Shown here in pieces: positions 19,362-31,727 of a stretch of 37,246 bases of DNA (position 1 is its first letter; the number at the start of each line of letters is the position of its first letter). The notes below the pieces were generated by a model, which was not told the origin of the DNA, ran no database searches, and saw only the letters and a program-made list of their open reading frames with translations. Made by a program: the position numbers and the translations under genes. Location: NCBI GenBank assembly GCA_001931905.2, contig MSJI02000871.1, positions 1 through 37,246 of the forward strand. Reading direction: 5' to 3'. The stretch comes from Cladosporium sp. IMV 00045. Its lineage: Eukaryota; Ascomycota; Dothideomycetes; Cladosporiales; Cladosporiaceae.

Positions 19362-21183
19362 CCGCTGGGCAAGCAAGAAAGCAAAGCAAAGCGAGAGCAG
19401 CTGACGTCGGAAGACGGTCACGTGATGCGACTTGAAATTCTCCCCCCAATGCGGAAGAGGCGTTCAAGCGTTTCGGAGCGACAGCCCCACGGGAATGGCG
19501 GAAGTCAGAGGGTTACACGGAAAGCGACGGCTTGTCGATGATGAAGTGGTGGGTGGATGCGGTGCAGATCATGCTCGCTTGTTCTTGTCGCGTTCACAAG
19601 TCACTACAGTAGTGTGCTGGTACGGAACAAGCCCCGGTTAGTGAGAGGATTCCCCTCCGCCGTCGTTCGTTCCTTACTCTTACCGACCCGGCCACCTGGG
19701 ACTTGCAACGCGCGCGGGCGAAATGCTGCTGGTGGCTGTTGGCCCAGTCGGCAAGTTGCAACCTCACTTCATCTCCCCGAACGAGAAAGCCCTCGTAATC
19801 CTTACGAGCTAGCAACTTCTGCACACGCCTTGTCTGTCGATCTTTCGTCCTTACGTTGTTCACCTATGACTGCGGTCCCATGTTCCCATCAATCCAGCGG
19901 CGTGTCGAGCTAATCTATGAGGCTAACTGACACGCACAGTAGTGGCGGGCACTGCCAATCGCCCACCACGTTACTCTAAGAGGAAAACGTTCAGAGGCAG
20001 CACATGGCACGTCAACCCATGCGTCAGATCTTCACGAAACAACACAGTCTTGCCCTGCCTGAATCACGCTCCTCAGAATCACACTCAAAATCACACTCAA
20101 GGTTCCCGTCACTCCCTCAAACTCTGCAATCCTCTTCCCCCGCGCTTCACTTCCTCCCGAACAAATCCCTCTCCACACATCACCAGCCCAAAGCGACCTC
20201 ACGCCCTCCTCCACATTCCCACCCCGCGGCCACTAATAAGATCAGCAACGCGCATGGCGCTCGTATGTGATCACACGAAGAATCAGAGACCCATCTGGAA
20301 TACCGGGAATCACACTACCATCAAGGACAACCAAAGAAAAGAAGGCCCGAATAGAGCAAACAACCAAACGCCGACGACGTGACGTGCAAGTCTAAGCGAA
20401 ATCCACCGAGCTTGCCCTCTGCCAAACTGACTTTCGGCATGACTACACTTCAGGCCCGCCGCGTGCCATCGTCGTTTTTGCCCTCGGCAAAGCACATGCA
20501 GCTTAGCGAGAAAATCAACAAACGGCTTCTGCTCATTCCTCCTGCCACCTCGTATAAAAGCGTGTGCATTCATGGAAGGAACCGCTCCGGGAAAACATGG
20601 CCAGCAACCGGTCCGGTTCCCTTTCGGCCACTCAGAACTCCCCCTCACCACCCGACAGACGGGACGGGGAGGTGTGAGCAGTTTTTGTATTCTCGTACCC
20701 TACGCCGGTACAGTGCTGCTACGGTATCCCCGTTAGCTGTCCCCGACGGGCAATAGTCCCTCTCGTAGGGGAGGGGGCAACGCTAGTGGGAGGCGCAGCC
20801 CTTGCTCATCAATCTCTCAATTTTCTCCCTCCTCACGAACGCCTCGACCCTAGCTTACCTGTTCTGGGTCTGCAAGGCGTCTTGGGCGTGATTGTTGTTG
20901 TGCACAGTCTGTTCGACGGGCTGAGCATGACGTCCCGCGCTATTGACCGTGATGGTCTTTGTGGGTTGGGGAGACGTAAACAAGACCGCGCGACAGAGCA
21001 ACATCGGCCCGGGCCCAAAGCGCGGTGCAGCGCCATACGGATAATGTGGTGAGCCGCCCGGGAATTGGAGAGGAATCCGGTCGGTGCAGGCGCAAACAAA
21101 CCCAGAAAAGCCATTGCGGTAAACGCAGCCTTTGCAGACCGGTCAGGTCTGGCTTCGTGTAGCCCGCACGAAATCCTACGAAC

Positions 21184-21205
21184 GCGTGCGTGCGTGCGTG
21201 CGTGC
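21184..21205. repeat. (TGCG)n microsatellite
   Basis: About five GCGT/TGCG tetranucleotide units in tandem. Confidence 0.85.
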
Positions 21206-22003
21206 CTTCCTGTCCCTGCGCTCTACAGGCGATCCCAGTACCACGGGAGTACATCACAAAGTCTCTTTCGCCATGTGTGTATGCATGCGTGTGTGTGACT
21301 GCAACCCAACACCGTCTCGAGGCGTCAGGCGGCCGTCAATCCCCTGGCGCCTACCCAAAGAAAGGAAGAGCTTCGAAGAGGCCAGGGACGCGTTGCGTTC
21401 GAAAGCCTGACCTGACCTGATCCTGACCGAGAGACCTCTCGATGATTGCTAACCAACGAAACGGCAAGATCAGCCCGCGGAGCGTAAGAAACTCTAAAGC
21501 ATACCCTTTCTACTCCTCCCCGTCTCCTCCCCGTCCCCGACTTGGGATGTCACTCTTCTCTCGCCCTGTGTGCTGCCGCATGGCCAGAACGCGTAAAAGG
21601 CGCAGCCAATCTCACGTGTGATACTGAAGGGGAAGGGGGAAAAATCGAGTTGGTTGGGACCAATCAAATAAATCGGGCATGGGGAGGGAGAGGAGGTATC
21701 GCTGCCCGATTCTCGTCTCGTCTAGAACACGTCCTGCCACCAGTGCCTGTTGCTGCGGCTTGCTTGCTTGCTTGCGCGCGACAGCCCGTACCTGCTTGCC
21801 CGGTTTCGGGTATGGGATATTCGCCAAACAAGGCAATGGGGAACAACGCATGTCTCTCATCTCTCTGTGCTGCTGAGGCTGGTGCCGCCGGCGCCGCCTG
21901 TTCTTGATTCCCGTCCTGTTATGCACCGGCACGCGTGTCCCCAATCGCCCTCGGCTCCTTTGCACGGCCACGCATTGTAGTAGTAGCAGTAGTAGGCGAG
22001 ATT

Positions 22004-22006
<3 letters not shown>

Positions 22007-22055
<49 letters not shown>
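22007..22055. repeat. (TC)24 microsatellite
   Basis: An uninterrupted 49-nt TC tract, the longest simple repeat in the window. Confidence 0.95.
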
Positions 22056-22056
<1 letters not shown>

Positions 22057-23644
22057 GCATTAGCGAGAACCGCATCGGTGCAATCAATAAAAACCAGCCC
22101 AACAACGCGGCGCACCGACCGATCGGCTCCTTTGGGCAGCAAGGCGGAAAACAATCAAAATCAAGCGGAAGTATATTCTGCCCTGCCCTTTTTCCTGAGC
22201 AGAGAGGAAAGCACAACAGTAGCCGGGGGGAAGATGAAAGTTTAAACCATCCCATGTGCTCGCTCCTTTGGGCGTGCTCTGCGCGAACCCGAGCAGGAGG
22301 GTCGTCGAACATGAACATGCGGCAGTCAAAGCGCTGCAGAAAGAAAGAAAACCAAGTAAATGCGCGATGATGACAAGTCTCTGTCCACTTTCGCGCACGA
22401 GGGGTTCGTTCGATCTCAACGGAAAGGATGGGGGGGAGGCACAGATTCGCAGGGGAGAGAGCAGTAGTGCTGTGGACCAGCTGGACGCCTTGAATTCCCC
22501 TGCCTTGTCTTGCATTGAGAATTTCATCATATGTCGGGGAATAAGGCCACGCTCTGTCGGGGAAGGAGAAGAAGAAGAAAAGAAGGGCGATCTTTCTTGG
22601 TGAGATTATTAGTGGGTACGACTTTCGAGAAAGGAAGAAAGGGTTCGCGTGGAAAAGTAGAAGCGGGTTGTGAGGAGAGGGAAATCATCGACATCGAATC
22701 AAATTGGAAACGAAAAAAAAAAAGAAAGGAATTACTCTTCGATAGAAAACAGCGAATAAGCATTGAAAAGCAAAAAAGAAGAAAAAAGAATAAGAATAAA
22801 CGCGAAAGAATCAAAAACAGCAGAACGATCAAATAAAAAACTCTGCCCTGAATAAGAAGATGAAATAGCAATAAGCATCGAACTCAACTTGCGGAGAGTT
22901 TCTTCGAGAAAAACCGCTCAGTGAAAAGCCACCCTTGAAGAAGACTTTGTTCCAATCCCCCTTGTCCATTTTTTTCTGTGTTCCCGTCCCTTCGCTCTGT
23001 TGTTGAAAATAACTTTGGTTTGCGGAATCCCGTAAAATCGTACAGAAGCCCAGTTCTGATAAACTCGGGGCCCTTTTTCCCCTGGTGAAGGTTTTTCTTT
23101 CTTTTCCTCTCATAAAATAAGTAAAACGCCCCAAACACGAATACCTCCTTGTTCTTTTTTCCTTTCCTTGTATTGCGCGCGAATCTGCCCCGGGTATTGC
23201 TGAGCGCGAAAGCAGAAAAATAAAATCCCACTCAAAACGCCGGCTGGGATTGGAGCGGAGGCCTGGTCCTCCCCGAGTTCCTCCGTCCTTCCCGATTTCG
23301 AGTTGGAAGTCGTTGCCAAACGCCAGCGGTCTATTAGAGAAGTCGACGAAAAGCAGCGCGATGATTTCATGTACAAATAACGGCGTGAGCTGTCGTGGTC
23401 CTGACACGACGGGTCGTAGCGTAAGGATGGGTGATGTGTGTCGTTAACCGATGTTTCCAGTGTGGATACCAGCGCGGTGATCGGCGGTGATCGGTCAAAG
23501 CGCTCAACTCGGTCGCTCCGATTTGATATCTCGGTCCTCGGCTTTGGGCCACGGCTCAGCTTTGACAGACGGTAGCCATCGAACCCGCATTCTCTCAAGG
23601 CGCGCGGAGGTATCGGTTAGCATTTGCAGCCTTTGACTCCTGCT

Positions 23645-25252
23645 CTACTGTGAGTAGTGGCCGCCGCCAGCCTGCGCGGCTGCGACTTCACCAACAGGTC
23701 GGAAGTTCTGTCCGGAAGAGCTATAGCTGTGACCATAGCCAGCACCACCGCTGATGCCAAGGCCGCTCATGTCGCTGCTAGGGTGCGCAGAGCTGGGTGT
23801 CGTATAAGAGCCGGACCTATAAGGATCGTGGGACATGGGTTGAACAGGTGTGCCGCTGGGCGGTACAGCGCTGTGTGGGCTCTTCATCGTGCTATGAGGC
23901 GAGTGCTGGGAGGCTGCGCTTGGAGGCGCGCCCTGCATTCCATAGCTTTGCGAAGGAGAGCGCACGGCGTATTGTTGTTGGGGGGGAAGAGATTGAGCTC
24001 CCTGGGGCGCTCCGTACATTTGCTGGCTCTGGCCATTTGTGGTCGGGCTGGGAACACTGCCGCTGTAGGCTGATCGTCCAGTGGGAGCGCTCATCGAACC
24101 GAAAGTAGAAGAGGATGGTGCAACAGGCGTTTGGTAGCTGGACTGGGGCATCATGCCGGAGGAGCTGTGAGAGCCATCACGTGGCATGCCGGGATACGAT
24201 GCTGGATAGGGATTGCTGTAGCCCGCCGATTGTGCTGAACTCTGCGAATCTTCGACCTTTCCGGCAGACGACTGAGAGCCGGGTTTGTAGTAGCTTCCGT
24301 ATGAAGAGGTGGTGTAACCTTGGTGTCCAGCATATCCAGAAGCAAGCGGCTGTCCCCATTGAGTGCCAGGCATTGCACTGTAGAGAGAAGCAGGGTTGGC
24401 GCCAGTGGTCATAGGCGCATACATGCCTGGATACTGCCCACCTCCGTAGTACGCTCCAGGCCTCACGGGTTGACCCGGCGCACCCATAGGAGCATACATG
24501 ACCTGAGGGTGTGCGTGCATCTGTCCGTCGATTGCGTAGTGTTCTGTCTCCTCGATCGGCGCGCGGAAGTTCTGCTTGAGGTACAGCTCAGGGCGCACAG
24601 AAATGTGCTGAAGGCGCGGATCTTGAAGGGGACGCGCCAGAACGTTGTGCTTGACGTCGTCTACCTTGTAGTAGGAAACCATGTGGTGCGAGATTCCGTT
24701 GATAGAAATGCTCATGGTCTTCTTGACCAGACCGTCGGCGCGGAAGCCGTAGCTATCTACCAGGGAGCCGATGAGCGAGCGCTCCAGCTCTTTGTCCTGT
24801 TCGGATGCCGGTCCGTTGGGCTTTGCTTCTCCATTGACAGGAGGTTCGGGTGGAGTGATCGGTCTTTGCATGTCGTTGGCTTCCTGACTGTCAGAATCGC
24901 GACGCGGGAAACCTTCGCCGGGAAGGCTGCTGCGCTTTCTTTTGATGGCTCGCTTCTTCTCGCCGGGAGGGAAGGGCTTATCGAGCTCGCGGTAGATGAG
25001 AAAGTTGCCCAGGATTCGACTCGGGCTCCATGCAACGCCATCGGTCCATCGCTTGATGCCGCTTGCGTTTTCTTCGTAGATGAAAATGTTGCCGCTCTTG
25101 ATGAGTTGGTTTCGTTCGCGGTCGTGAGGTCGTCGTGGAACGTGGTGCAGCTTGCCGCTCAAGCAAGCCTCAAAGAGGATGAGGCCATCCATGCTATTTT
25201 GGACGAAGCCGGTGAATGTGGGCACTAAAGGCCCTGCTCCGCTTGCGCTCAT
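23645..25252 (-). CDS. WOR1: WOPR-domain transcription factor (Wor1/Ryp1/Sge1 type)
   Basis: Single-exon DNA-binding regulator of 535 residues. Wor1, Ryp1 and Sge1, its best-known relatives, control morphological switching and host-related gene programmes (family knowledge). The first WOPR half spans about residues 10-90 (FTGFVQNSMDGLILFEACL, RRPHDRERNQLIKSG, GIKRWTDGVAWSPSRI). A basic RKRSS patch follows near 105. The second half spans about 160-235 (DSYGFRADGLVKKTMS, YYKVDDV, RPELYLKQNF). The rest is a Tyr/Ser/Gln/Gly/Pro-rich tail typical of activation regions. LFEACL and HHVPRRPHDRER point to the Sge1/Ryp1 branch and not the Gti1/Pac2 branch. The start at 25252 lies just before the first WOPR residues. 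About 7 kb upstream hold no gene, and a leader intron is predicted there. Confidence 0.93.
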   Translation of the reverse strand: MSASGAGPLVPTFTGFVQNSMDGLILFEACLSGKLHHVPRRPHDRERNQLIKSGNIFIYEENASGIKRWTDGVAWSPSRILGNFLIYRELDKPFPPGEKKRAIKRKRSSLPGEGFPRRDSDSQEANDMQRPITPPEPPVNGEAKPNGPASEQDKELERSLIGSLVDSYGFRADGLVKKTMSISINGISHHMVSYYKVDDVKHNVLARPLQDPRLQHISVRPELYLKQNFRAPIEETEHYAIDGQMHAHPQVMYAPMGAPGQPVRPGAYYGGGQYPGMYAPMTTGANPASLYSAMPGTQWGQPLASGYAGHQGYTTSSYGSYYKPGSQSSAGKVEDSQSSAQSAGYSNPYPASYPGMPRDGSHSSSGMMPQSSYQTPVAPSSSTFGSMSAPTGRSAYSGSVPSPTTNGQSQQMYGAPQGAQSLPPQQQYAVRSPSQSYGMQGAPPSAASQHSPHSTMKSPHSAVPPSGTPVQPMSHDPYRSGSYTTPSSAHPSSDMSGLGISGGAGYGHSYSSSGQNFRPVGEVAAAQAGGGHYSQ

Positions 25253-26001
25253 GGCGACAGATGCGTGAGAGTTTGAGATGGAGTGTTGTTAGAGTCCAGC
25301 GGCAGGCAAAGTCAATGTATTGAAGATCGAACAGCGAATTTAAGGTGCGATCGCGCAATGTCTGAGGCAAAGCTTCCTGGAGTGGCGGTTCTCAACAAAG
25401 GCCTGTCGTTGCTTTGGGATTTCTAAAATCGATATGATCGAGCGAAGAAAAATGCTCAATCGTTGGGATGAGACCAAGAGCCTTCAATAATAAATTGGCA
25501 CTTGGAGGATGGCATCCACCCCACTGAGAGAATCCGGGCGAGTCCTAGAAAAGACGCGTCGTGCTACTACTGGGGGAGTAGATGATGGCGGAAAGGACTG
25601 CTGCGAAGATAGTCCCGGTAAGACACGCTTGGAGGTGAGGATTGGGTGGCGGGTCGAGAGGGCGTTCTTGCGGATGGATATACCCAGATGAGAGCTCGTG
25701 GTTGACCTCTCCGCGTTCGCGTTTGTCGTCGTCGTCAGGATGATATGGGAATGGCGAAAGGGACGACGTGGCCGGGGAGGTGAGGCGGACGAACAGGTGG
25801 TGTTGCGGTGGTAATTGAGCGGGTTGTGGTGTCGTTGGGAGAGCAGGACAAACACAGAGGAGCAGACTGGCGAGTCAGCGTCAATAGGTTTGCTCGGGGG
25901 CGTGGGCAGTAAGGTGAGTGAGGTGGCAGAAGCTCAAGGTTGAGGCGGGCAAGAGTCTGGGGCAAGGGAAGGAAGGTGGAAGGTTCGAGGGTGTGGGCGA
26001 T
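25253..26001 (-). promoter_or_regulatory. WOR1-type proximal upstream region
   Basis: Gene-free sequence directly before the WOR1-type start. It would be the last leader exon if the intron at 26022-26178 is used. This part has no counterpart in the first contig because the gap falls at 26002. Confidence 0.6.
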
Positions 26002-26021
26002 ATTATCAATGCAGCGGTGGT

Positions 26022-26178
26022 CTGCAGAGCGCAGGCGCGAGTCAGCGGCAGTCGACGACACGCACGGAACGCAGGTAGAGGCGGGCGGGAGAGGGACAGG
26101 AAGAGAGCCAGACGCAGACGAGGGCAGAAAGCGCAGCAGCCAGCCAGCCAGCCAGCCAGCCAGCAGAGAGAGACTCAC
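26022..26178 (-). other. WOR1: Predicted 5'-leader intron of the WOR1-type gene
   Basis: 157 nt on the minus strand: GTGAGT donor at 26178, GCTGAC branch site near 26045, CTCTGCAG acceptor ending at 26022. The spacing and all signals are kept in the other copy, although the internal CAGC repeat (about 26138-26163) differs in length. It lies 770 nt before the start codon, so it would be wholly in the 5' UTR. Confidence 0.65.
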
Positions 26179-27204
26179 CAGGCCAGGACAGGCTGGCTCT
26201 CACACACAGACGGATGGGAGACCTCGCAGGCCTCGCAGGGCACTTGCTAGACTCGCAACACACAGACGCCGCGGCTAACCCCACAGTTAAGCATAAGAGT
26301 AACTGGCTTTGCCCGCGCCCTCTCACGGCTCTTGGGCCTTCGCTCACTCACTCACTACTGCTGCTAGCACTCTTTCTACCAAAGCTCCCCGTCCCAAGGT
26401 TGAGCCACCGTTAGATCATGGGCCCTTGCCGAATCGAAACTCTGATGATCACCGTCTGAGAGCAGCAGTCTTGTCTGGCCTGAAAGAGCTCTCTCGCCTC
26501 TCTATCCGTCCTCTGGTCGAGAGCCGGTGGCCGTCATCCTATCCCCAACACGAGACCCGAACCCAACCACGACCACGCCCTCCCCACCGCCGCCCAAGCC
26601 CATCGCTGATCTCCCTGCCATGCTGCCCGTCCGCTCCTGTAGATGATTTTCCCTCCTTCCCTGGCTCTGAACGGGCAGTAGTACAGCACAGTAGCAGTCT
26701 TGCAGAACGAGCAGCACGAACATCTACCAGCAACCCGCGCCACCGCGACCGGAGAAAGGCTCCCCTTGCCCTGCTCTGTCGACGGCTTCCCAAGGTACAA
26801 AGCCATATGTACTGATCGGGCTCGCCAGGCGGTGGTGGCAGCTAACCAAGCTGTCATCCACTTCACCTGCCCGGCCGTGTGTCCCTTTGACCTCTTGCGC
26901 TTTCTCAATACGTGTGCTACCAGAGTTGGAAACGCCATGCGACCCGTGTTATTTGCTGTGCTCCCTTGCCCATACCCATCCGTCCATCCATCCCATCCAT
27001 CCATTCCCATTCCCAGCCCATACCCGGTTGGTGCCGTGGTGCGTTCCGTGTTCACAGTCACAGCCCGGTTGCAATCAACAGGCAACGACGAGCCATCATT
27101 CGCGGTCACTCTCTGGCACGCTGTTCTGCTAGTGTATGTGCACGCCCGGCCTCGACCTGGGCCGGGTGACATGTGACGATTATGCCGCCGAAGCTGCCGC
27201 CGCC

Positions 27205-27264
27205 TGCTGATGATGCTGATGATGATGCTGATGATGATGCTGATGATGATGCTGGTGATGATGA
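27205..27264 (-). repeat. Interrupted (CAT)n/(CAG) microsatellite in arm 2
   Basis: GATGAT runs broken by GCT triplets, read on the plus strand. The matching site in arm 1 is a shorter pure CAT run. Confidence 0.8.
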
Positions 27265-27629
27265 ACGACGCGAGATGTGATCTGGGTCTGCTAGGCCATC
27301 ATCAGGAGCCGTTGCATGCCCGCCCTCAACTCCACACCAGCGTCAGGAACGTGTGAGACGGCGCGCGTGGCTGTGAGGGCATGGGATTTGATGGGAATCG
27401 CGCATGGGCTATTCGAATCGGTGGAGCGCGGTCGCTCTCCGCCCGAGCGATTGTTGAATGCGCCGCTGGTCTGCTACGGTGGCATGCCATCATCACATGC
27501 ATTTCGAAACCGTCTCTGATATCATTGCTGGTTGTTTTGTCCTCGCCAGTTTTTTTGTGCTACCCACGGCAAAGCATACTCCCGGGATTTGCTGTGATCG
27601 TAATGCACCCCACTGACAGCACTCCCTGG

Positions 27630-27845
27630 TCACCACCGTGGTCGACGTCTCTCTCCGCACCTCATCATACGTGAATGTCGCAGGCTCCAAGGTGCAGAAG
27701 ATTGCAGCCACGCAATCGGAGCTGAGACCGCTGTAGGCTGCGCATTCCTAGAGAGCCTCACGCGGCTGGCCACTACGCTAAAGCACATGGCGCGCAAACG
27801 AGGCCAGCAGCAGCCGACCATGGCCATGGAGCCATCCCAGCTCAC
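27630..27845 (-). other. Arm 2 partner of the 71-codon frame
   Basis: Same frame and stop as 14155-14370. The first codon is GTG where arm 1 has ATG; the next in-frame ATG at 27827 would give 65 residues. It is unrecognised, and possibly a uORF. Confidence 0.25.
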
Positions 27846-28256
27846 GGTGCGATCGACTATTGTTCAAATTCTCTCGCGCGTCCAAAGCGCTCGGACCGAA
27901 TCAGAAAAAACAACGCGGCCGAACAAATGGGCAAAAGGCATCCAATGGCCGTGCCTCTGCGTGGGTGCAGACAGACCGCGCGATGCGTAATGGCATTGCC
28001 CAATCCGGGAAGAGCGTTACCAGCTTTCACTTCCGGGCACAGGCCGCAACTCAAACTCGCGCGATCTTGGTCAACCCAACTGACGGTATCCCAATCGGCC
28101 GCGAGGCGGCGACCTTGTTTGATTTTGCTTCGAGTAGTGAGTGAGGATCCGGGGTGTGCGGGCGCCCGCAACTCTCTCTCTTTCGCTGCTGCCGCCCGGG
28201 CTGTGCCCAAACACTTGCGTCGTCTCAGATGTACATCTCACTCTGCATCACATACA

Positions 28257-28589
28257 TCACACTACTCTGGAAGCCATGTGTGTAGCGAAATGCTTCTTCC
28301 GTGACACCGACCTTGGCGCTGCCCATGCCCTTTCGCCTCGTCTCACGTGCAAATTGTAATTACCATGTTCGACCCCGAGTGCTAAAAAAGACCGCAGCAC
28401 GCCCCCCGCAACCAATCTGGTGACAATAATCGTTTTAGTGGTACTACTATTGACTGACCGCAAGGACGGCAGCGCACATCCGCCTGCACAGCCTTGCTTC
28501 TCACCACTCACGCACGTACGCACCTCTCTCACTACTATTCTCCCCTTCCCTGGCCGACCCATCCGTCGCCGCGCGCGCACTCGCCGCAT
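28257..28589 (-). other. Arm 2 partner of the 109-codon frame
   Basis: 110 codons with the same first ten residues and the same end (MASRVV) as 13403-13732, and one inserted codon. Substitutions are mostly residue-changing. Confidence 0.22.
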
Positions 28590-31500
28590 CGCTCGCTCGC
28601 TCGCTCGGCGGTCCTTGGGGGAGGGGGGGGGTCTCAGGCTGCCAGCCACTGGCAGCGCTCGGGTCTCAATCTCCTAGCGTCGGCGCGCGCCCTGTGTGTG
28701 ACGCGCGAGCACAGATTTGCGTCTGGGCCTGCTGGAAGGTGCCCGGGCAGCACATCCTGCGACCCGCCGGGCGCCCTACGCCAAAGCCCTCGTTTAAGCC
28801 CTCACTTCTTACGAGAAACATTTGGGAATAGCGCCCGGACTGGGGAGCGCTGCCAAACAGATGAAGATCGCCCGCAAGCCACTTCGACGCTGACCGTCCT
28901 GCCATAGAAAGAGAGAGCCAGAGCCCGCTCCGCCCTCGAACCTTGAACGAAGCCATCGGCTACCCTGGCCTCGCATGAAGAAAAAGGCTGTCGAGGAGCA
29001 ATTCGCGCGTCGTCGAACTCAATGCACGCTCCCGGACTGCCCTGAACTCTGTCGTCCAGCTCCCGCACGACCGTTGTAAACCTCAAATCCTGTGATCCAA
29101 GTCGTCGGTTCTGTAACACGGCGCGAAGACGCCTGACCACATGGCCGCAGTTCAATGATCGCCGCCACCTCCGCAATCGCTGTCGCTTGTTGTCGGTCTC
29201 TTCCCCCTCTCGTCTCGGTTTCTATGCCTCTTAGTCTGCTTGTGCAAAAGCCGCAGGGCTATAGCACGGGTGCGGTATCGCTGCGAGTTTGTCGAATGAT
29301 CGACCTACCATCGCATACCGTGCAAGCCCGCGGACCTTTCTCGACTTTGCGATCTGCGTCGTCGCTGCATATTTCCTATGCATTTCCTGTCAGCAAACCA
29401 ATGTACTCGTGTGCGCGAGCGCGAGCGCGCGCGTGCGCCGCAGAGCAATACTCCCTGCGGCATATACCGCGTCCACAGGCAGGGATGGAGGTGATTGCGC
29501 AAACAGGCCCGGACAGCCACACATACATCAGAAATCTCCGGTCAGCAATCCTGTGCTGTGCTTCCTACATACCCTCTACCAGGGATTGGCCCGCCCAGCT
29601 CTCGCATTGTCTTGCTGCTTCCAGCCCAAGCCGCTGATTCGCGTAGCTACATGTACTTACCCGGCACTGCTCCGGATTGCCTCATTCTGTCTGGCATCAG
29701 TCCACAGGAAGAGGGGTTCGCATTATTTCATATGCTGCTGTGTGTCTCACACGGTGCCAGCCGCTCGTGTACCGAGGTACCTATACCATTGTCTTGTCGA
29801 CAGCCACAAAGATCGAAGTGGCACAGCTTCTCTCGCTATCCCTCCAACCAGTGGCCTGGCCATTGTTGCCATGTCAAACAGATGCACGTAATCGGTTTCT
29901 AGGTCGCGCACACCCATTTCACACATCTGGAACCTGTCAACATGGGCTTACCATGGTAGTGAGGTTGTGGCTTGTCGAAAGCACAGCCTCTGAGGACGCG
30001 CAGCCCGTTGTTTTCGATTGATTCCCTTCTCGCCACGGCGACCATCTTCAAAGCCGCCACCGCCAGAGCACACACAAAGCGTGGTTAACCTGATCTCATT
30101 CGTTCATGATGTCTCTGGTCCTCTACCGCACAATCCACCCCACCATTATCTCCATCACCACCACCTCTTCGATGACCCATCTCCTAGCTTCTGATCCTCG
30201 TGTGAGATACGACTGGTTGAAGACACTGTCTCTAGATCCAGCCATGCCATAGCCGATTCCAAAAACCGACTTCGTCGAGCTCGTATGTGACGAGGCGGGG
30301 GTTCCATTCCATCTATTGCACAAGTGCTGACGAGTCCAAGCCATCCACGAGAGGCCAGGAAATCGGCTGGATCCAAACGGCACTGCAGCAACAGGTTTGG
30401 GAATTTCCTTCTTTCTTCTCGCCACCTTGAATTCATCGGTACCGAGTCATCCGACTACTGTTTCTAGCTATGGCCAGACCAGAAGCACCATTCGCCGCGC
30501 GGCCACAGGCGAGTTCGAAACATGCTGTATCTGTCCTGGAAAAGAAAACGAATAATCACATGCACGCATATGCCTCGGACCTCTCCCTCGTCTGAATGCG
30601 ATTCAAGCAGGCTACGCGGATACCCACGGCACCGCACCGCACCGCACGCGAGTGGCATACAAGTCATGGGCATACACGGCGTGTCTTCCTCCCGTTTTCC
30701 CTAGCCTGTGTCGTCGGCGTATCACGGCCGCTACTTGTTCTCCAACGTCCAACCGTTGTTGTCGATTGCCATTCGCGCGGGATCACGACTTTTCGTTTCG
30801 AGACGGGCTGACTACCCATTTCCAACGTCCTGCCGACAACAACGCCGTGCCTTCCGAGCTAATCCCTAGTAACGGCCGATATACCATCGCCCTGGTACTT
30901 CATCACATTAGCGGAATCCGGTCGAATGGATTCACTCGCTTGGAACAGCGGTCACAACGGGGGAAATGGAAAAGAAAAGAAAGAGCAATGTGAAGTCGAT
31001 GATTGGTCTTGCTTGCGTCCGTAAGTATATGCCGCTGTTGGACCTTGATTACGCCTTGGTTTCTGCTCTGGTCGCGGGTGGTGATTACTCGTGCTTGAGA
31101 GTAATGGCAGTATACGATCGGTCAGTCACATACGTGGTAAGAAGGCTCACCGAGGCTCAGTCGTTTCCGTGGTTTTGTCTGCTTCGTTTTTACTTTTTCC
31201 TCCGTAGCGATCGAAGGAGGGCTTGGTCTCGTCCGATATCTCTCCATCCATGCCTCCGCCGCGTCAGTGACAGAGGCCATGCCGATTCGTATACTGGGAC
31301 TGTGACTTCATGCGTGATGGCCGAAAGGCATCCCCATCCCTCCCATCCTGAAGCAGCTATACGAACCAGACCTATCCTCATAACCGCACCCATCAAGTCA
31401 GAGGACAAGACCACCCACCAAATCCCCATATCGTCCCCATCAACTCCCACCCGTCCTCTCCTGCACCCACCCAAGTCAATCCTCATCAATGTCCCCGCGA

Positions 31501-31711
31501 TTCGTGCAAGTCTTGTTCTCCGTCCCTCACCATCCCGCCTGGAGGCCTCATCCAAGTCGCCCACGCGATTAGAAGAAACTCAGTGAAGTCCAGATACGCT
31601 TCCCGCGAAGATTACTCTAGCCAGACACTTAATACTCTAAATAAAACCACCCTTGCTTGAGTTTAACCATTTAGTGTTTTGGCGATCGAAAATCTCGATT
31701 GGGGGGTTTGT

Positions 31712-31727
31712 AGGGTTAGGGTTGGGG
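31712..31727 (+). promoter_or_regulatory. Telobox-like motif, arm 2
   Basis: AGGGTTAGGGTTGGGG, the exact reverse complement of 10179-10194, kept although neighbouring sequence has diverged strongly. Confidence 0.45.

Larger units (their letters stand above)
18616..23644. other. Five-kilobase gene-free stretch between CRD1 and the WOR1-type gene
   Basis: I found no conserved domain on either strand. The longest frames are lysine-rich (22531-22836), or lie on the WOR1 strand just past its stop (22829-23598) and resemble no family. The part near 22600-22900 is A-rich. It contains CAG, TGCG and TC microsatellites. It probably holds the CRD1 promoter at one end and a WOR1 3' UTR at the other. Confidence 0.6.

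Noticed and set aside
19000..19467. 155-codon minus-strand frame with a homopolymer run
   Set aside because: Driven by the CAG microsatellite; no domain and no splice or start context to support it.
22829..23598. Long minus-strand frames just downstream of the WOR1-type stop
   Set aside because: No recognisable domain and overlapping in several frames; more likely 3' UTR of the WOR1-type gene.
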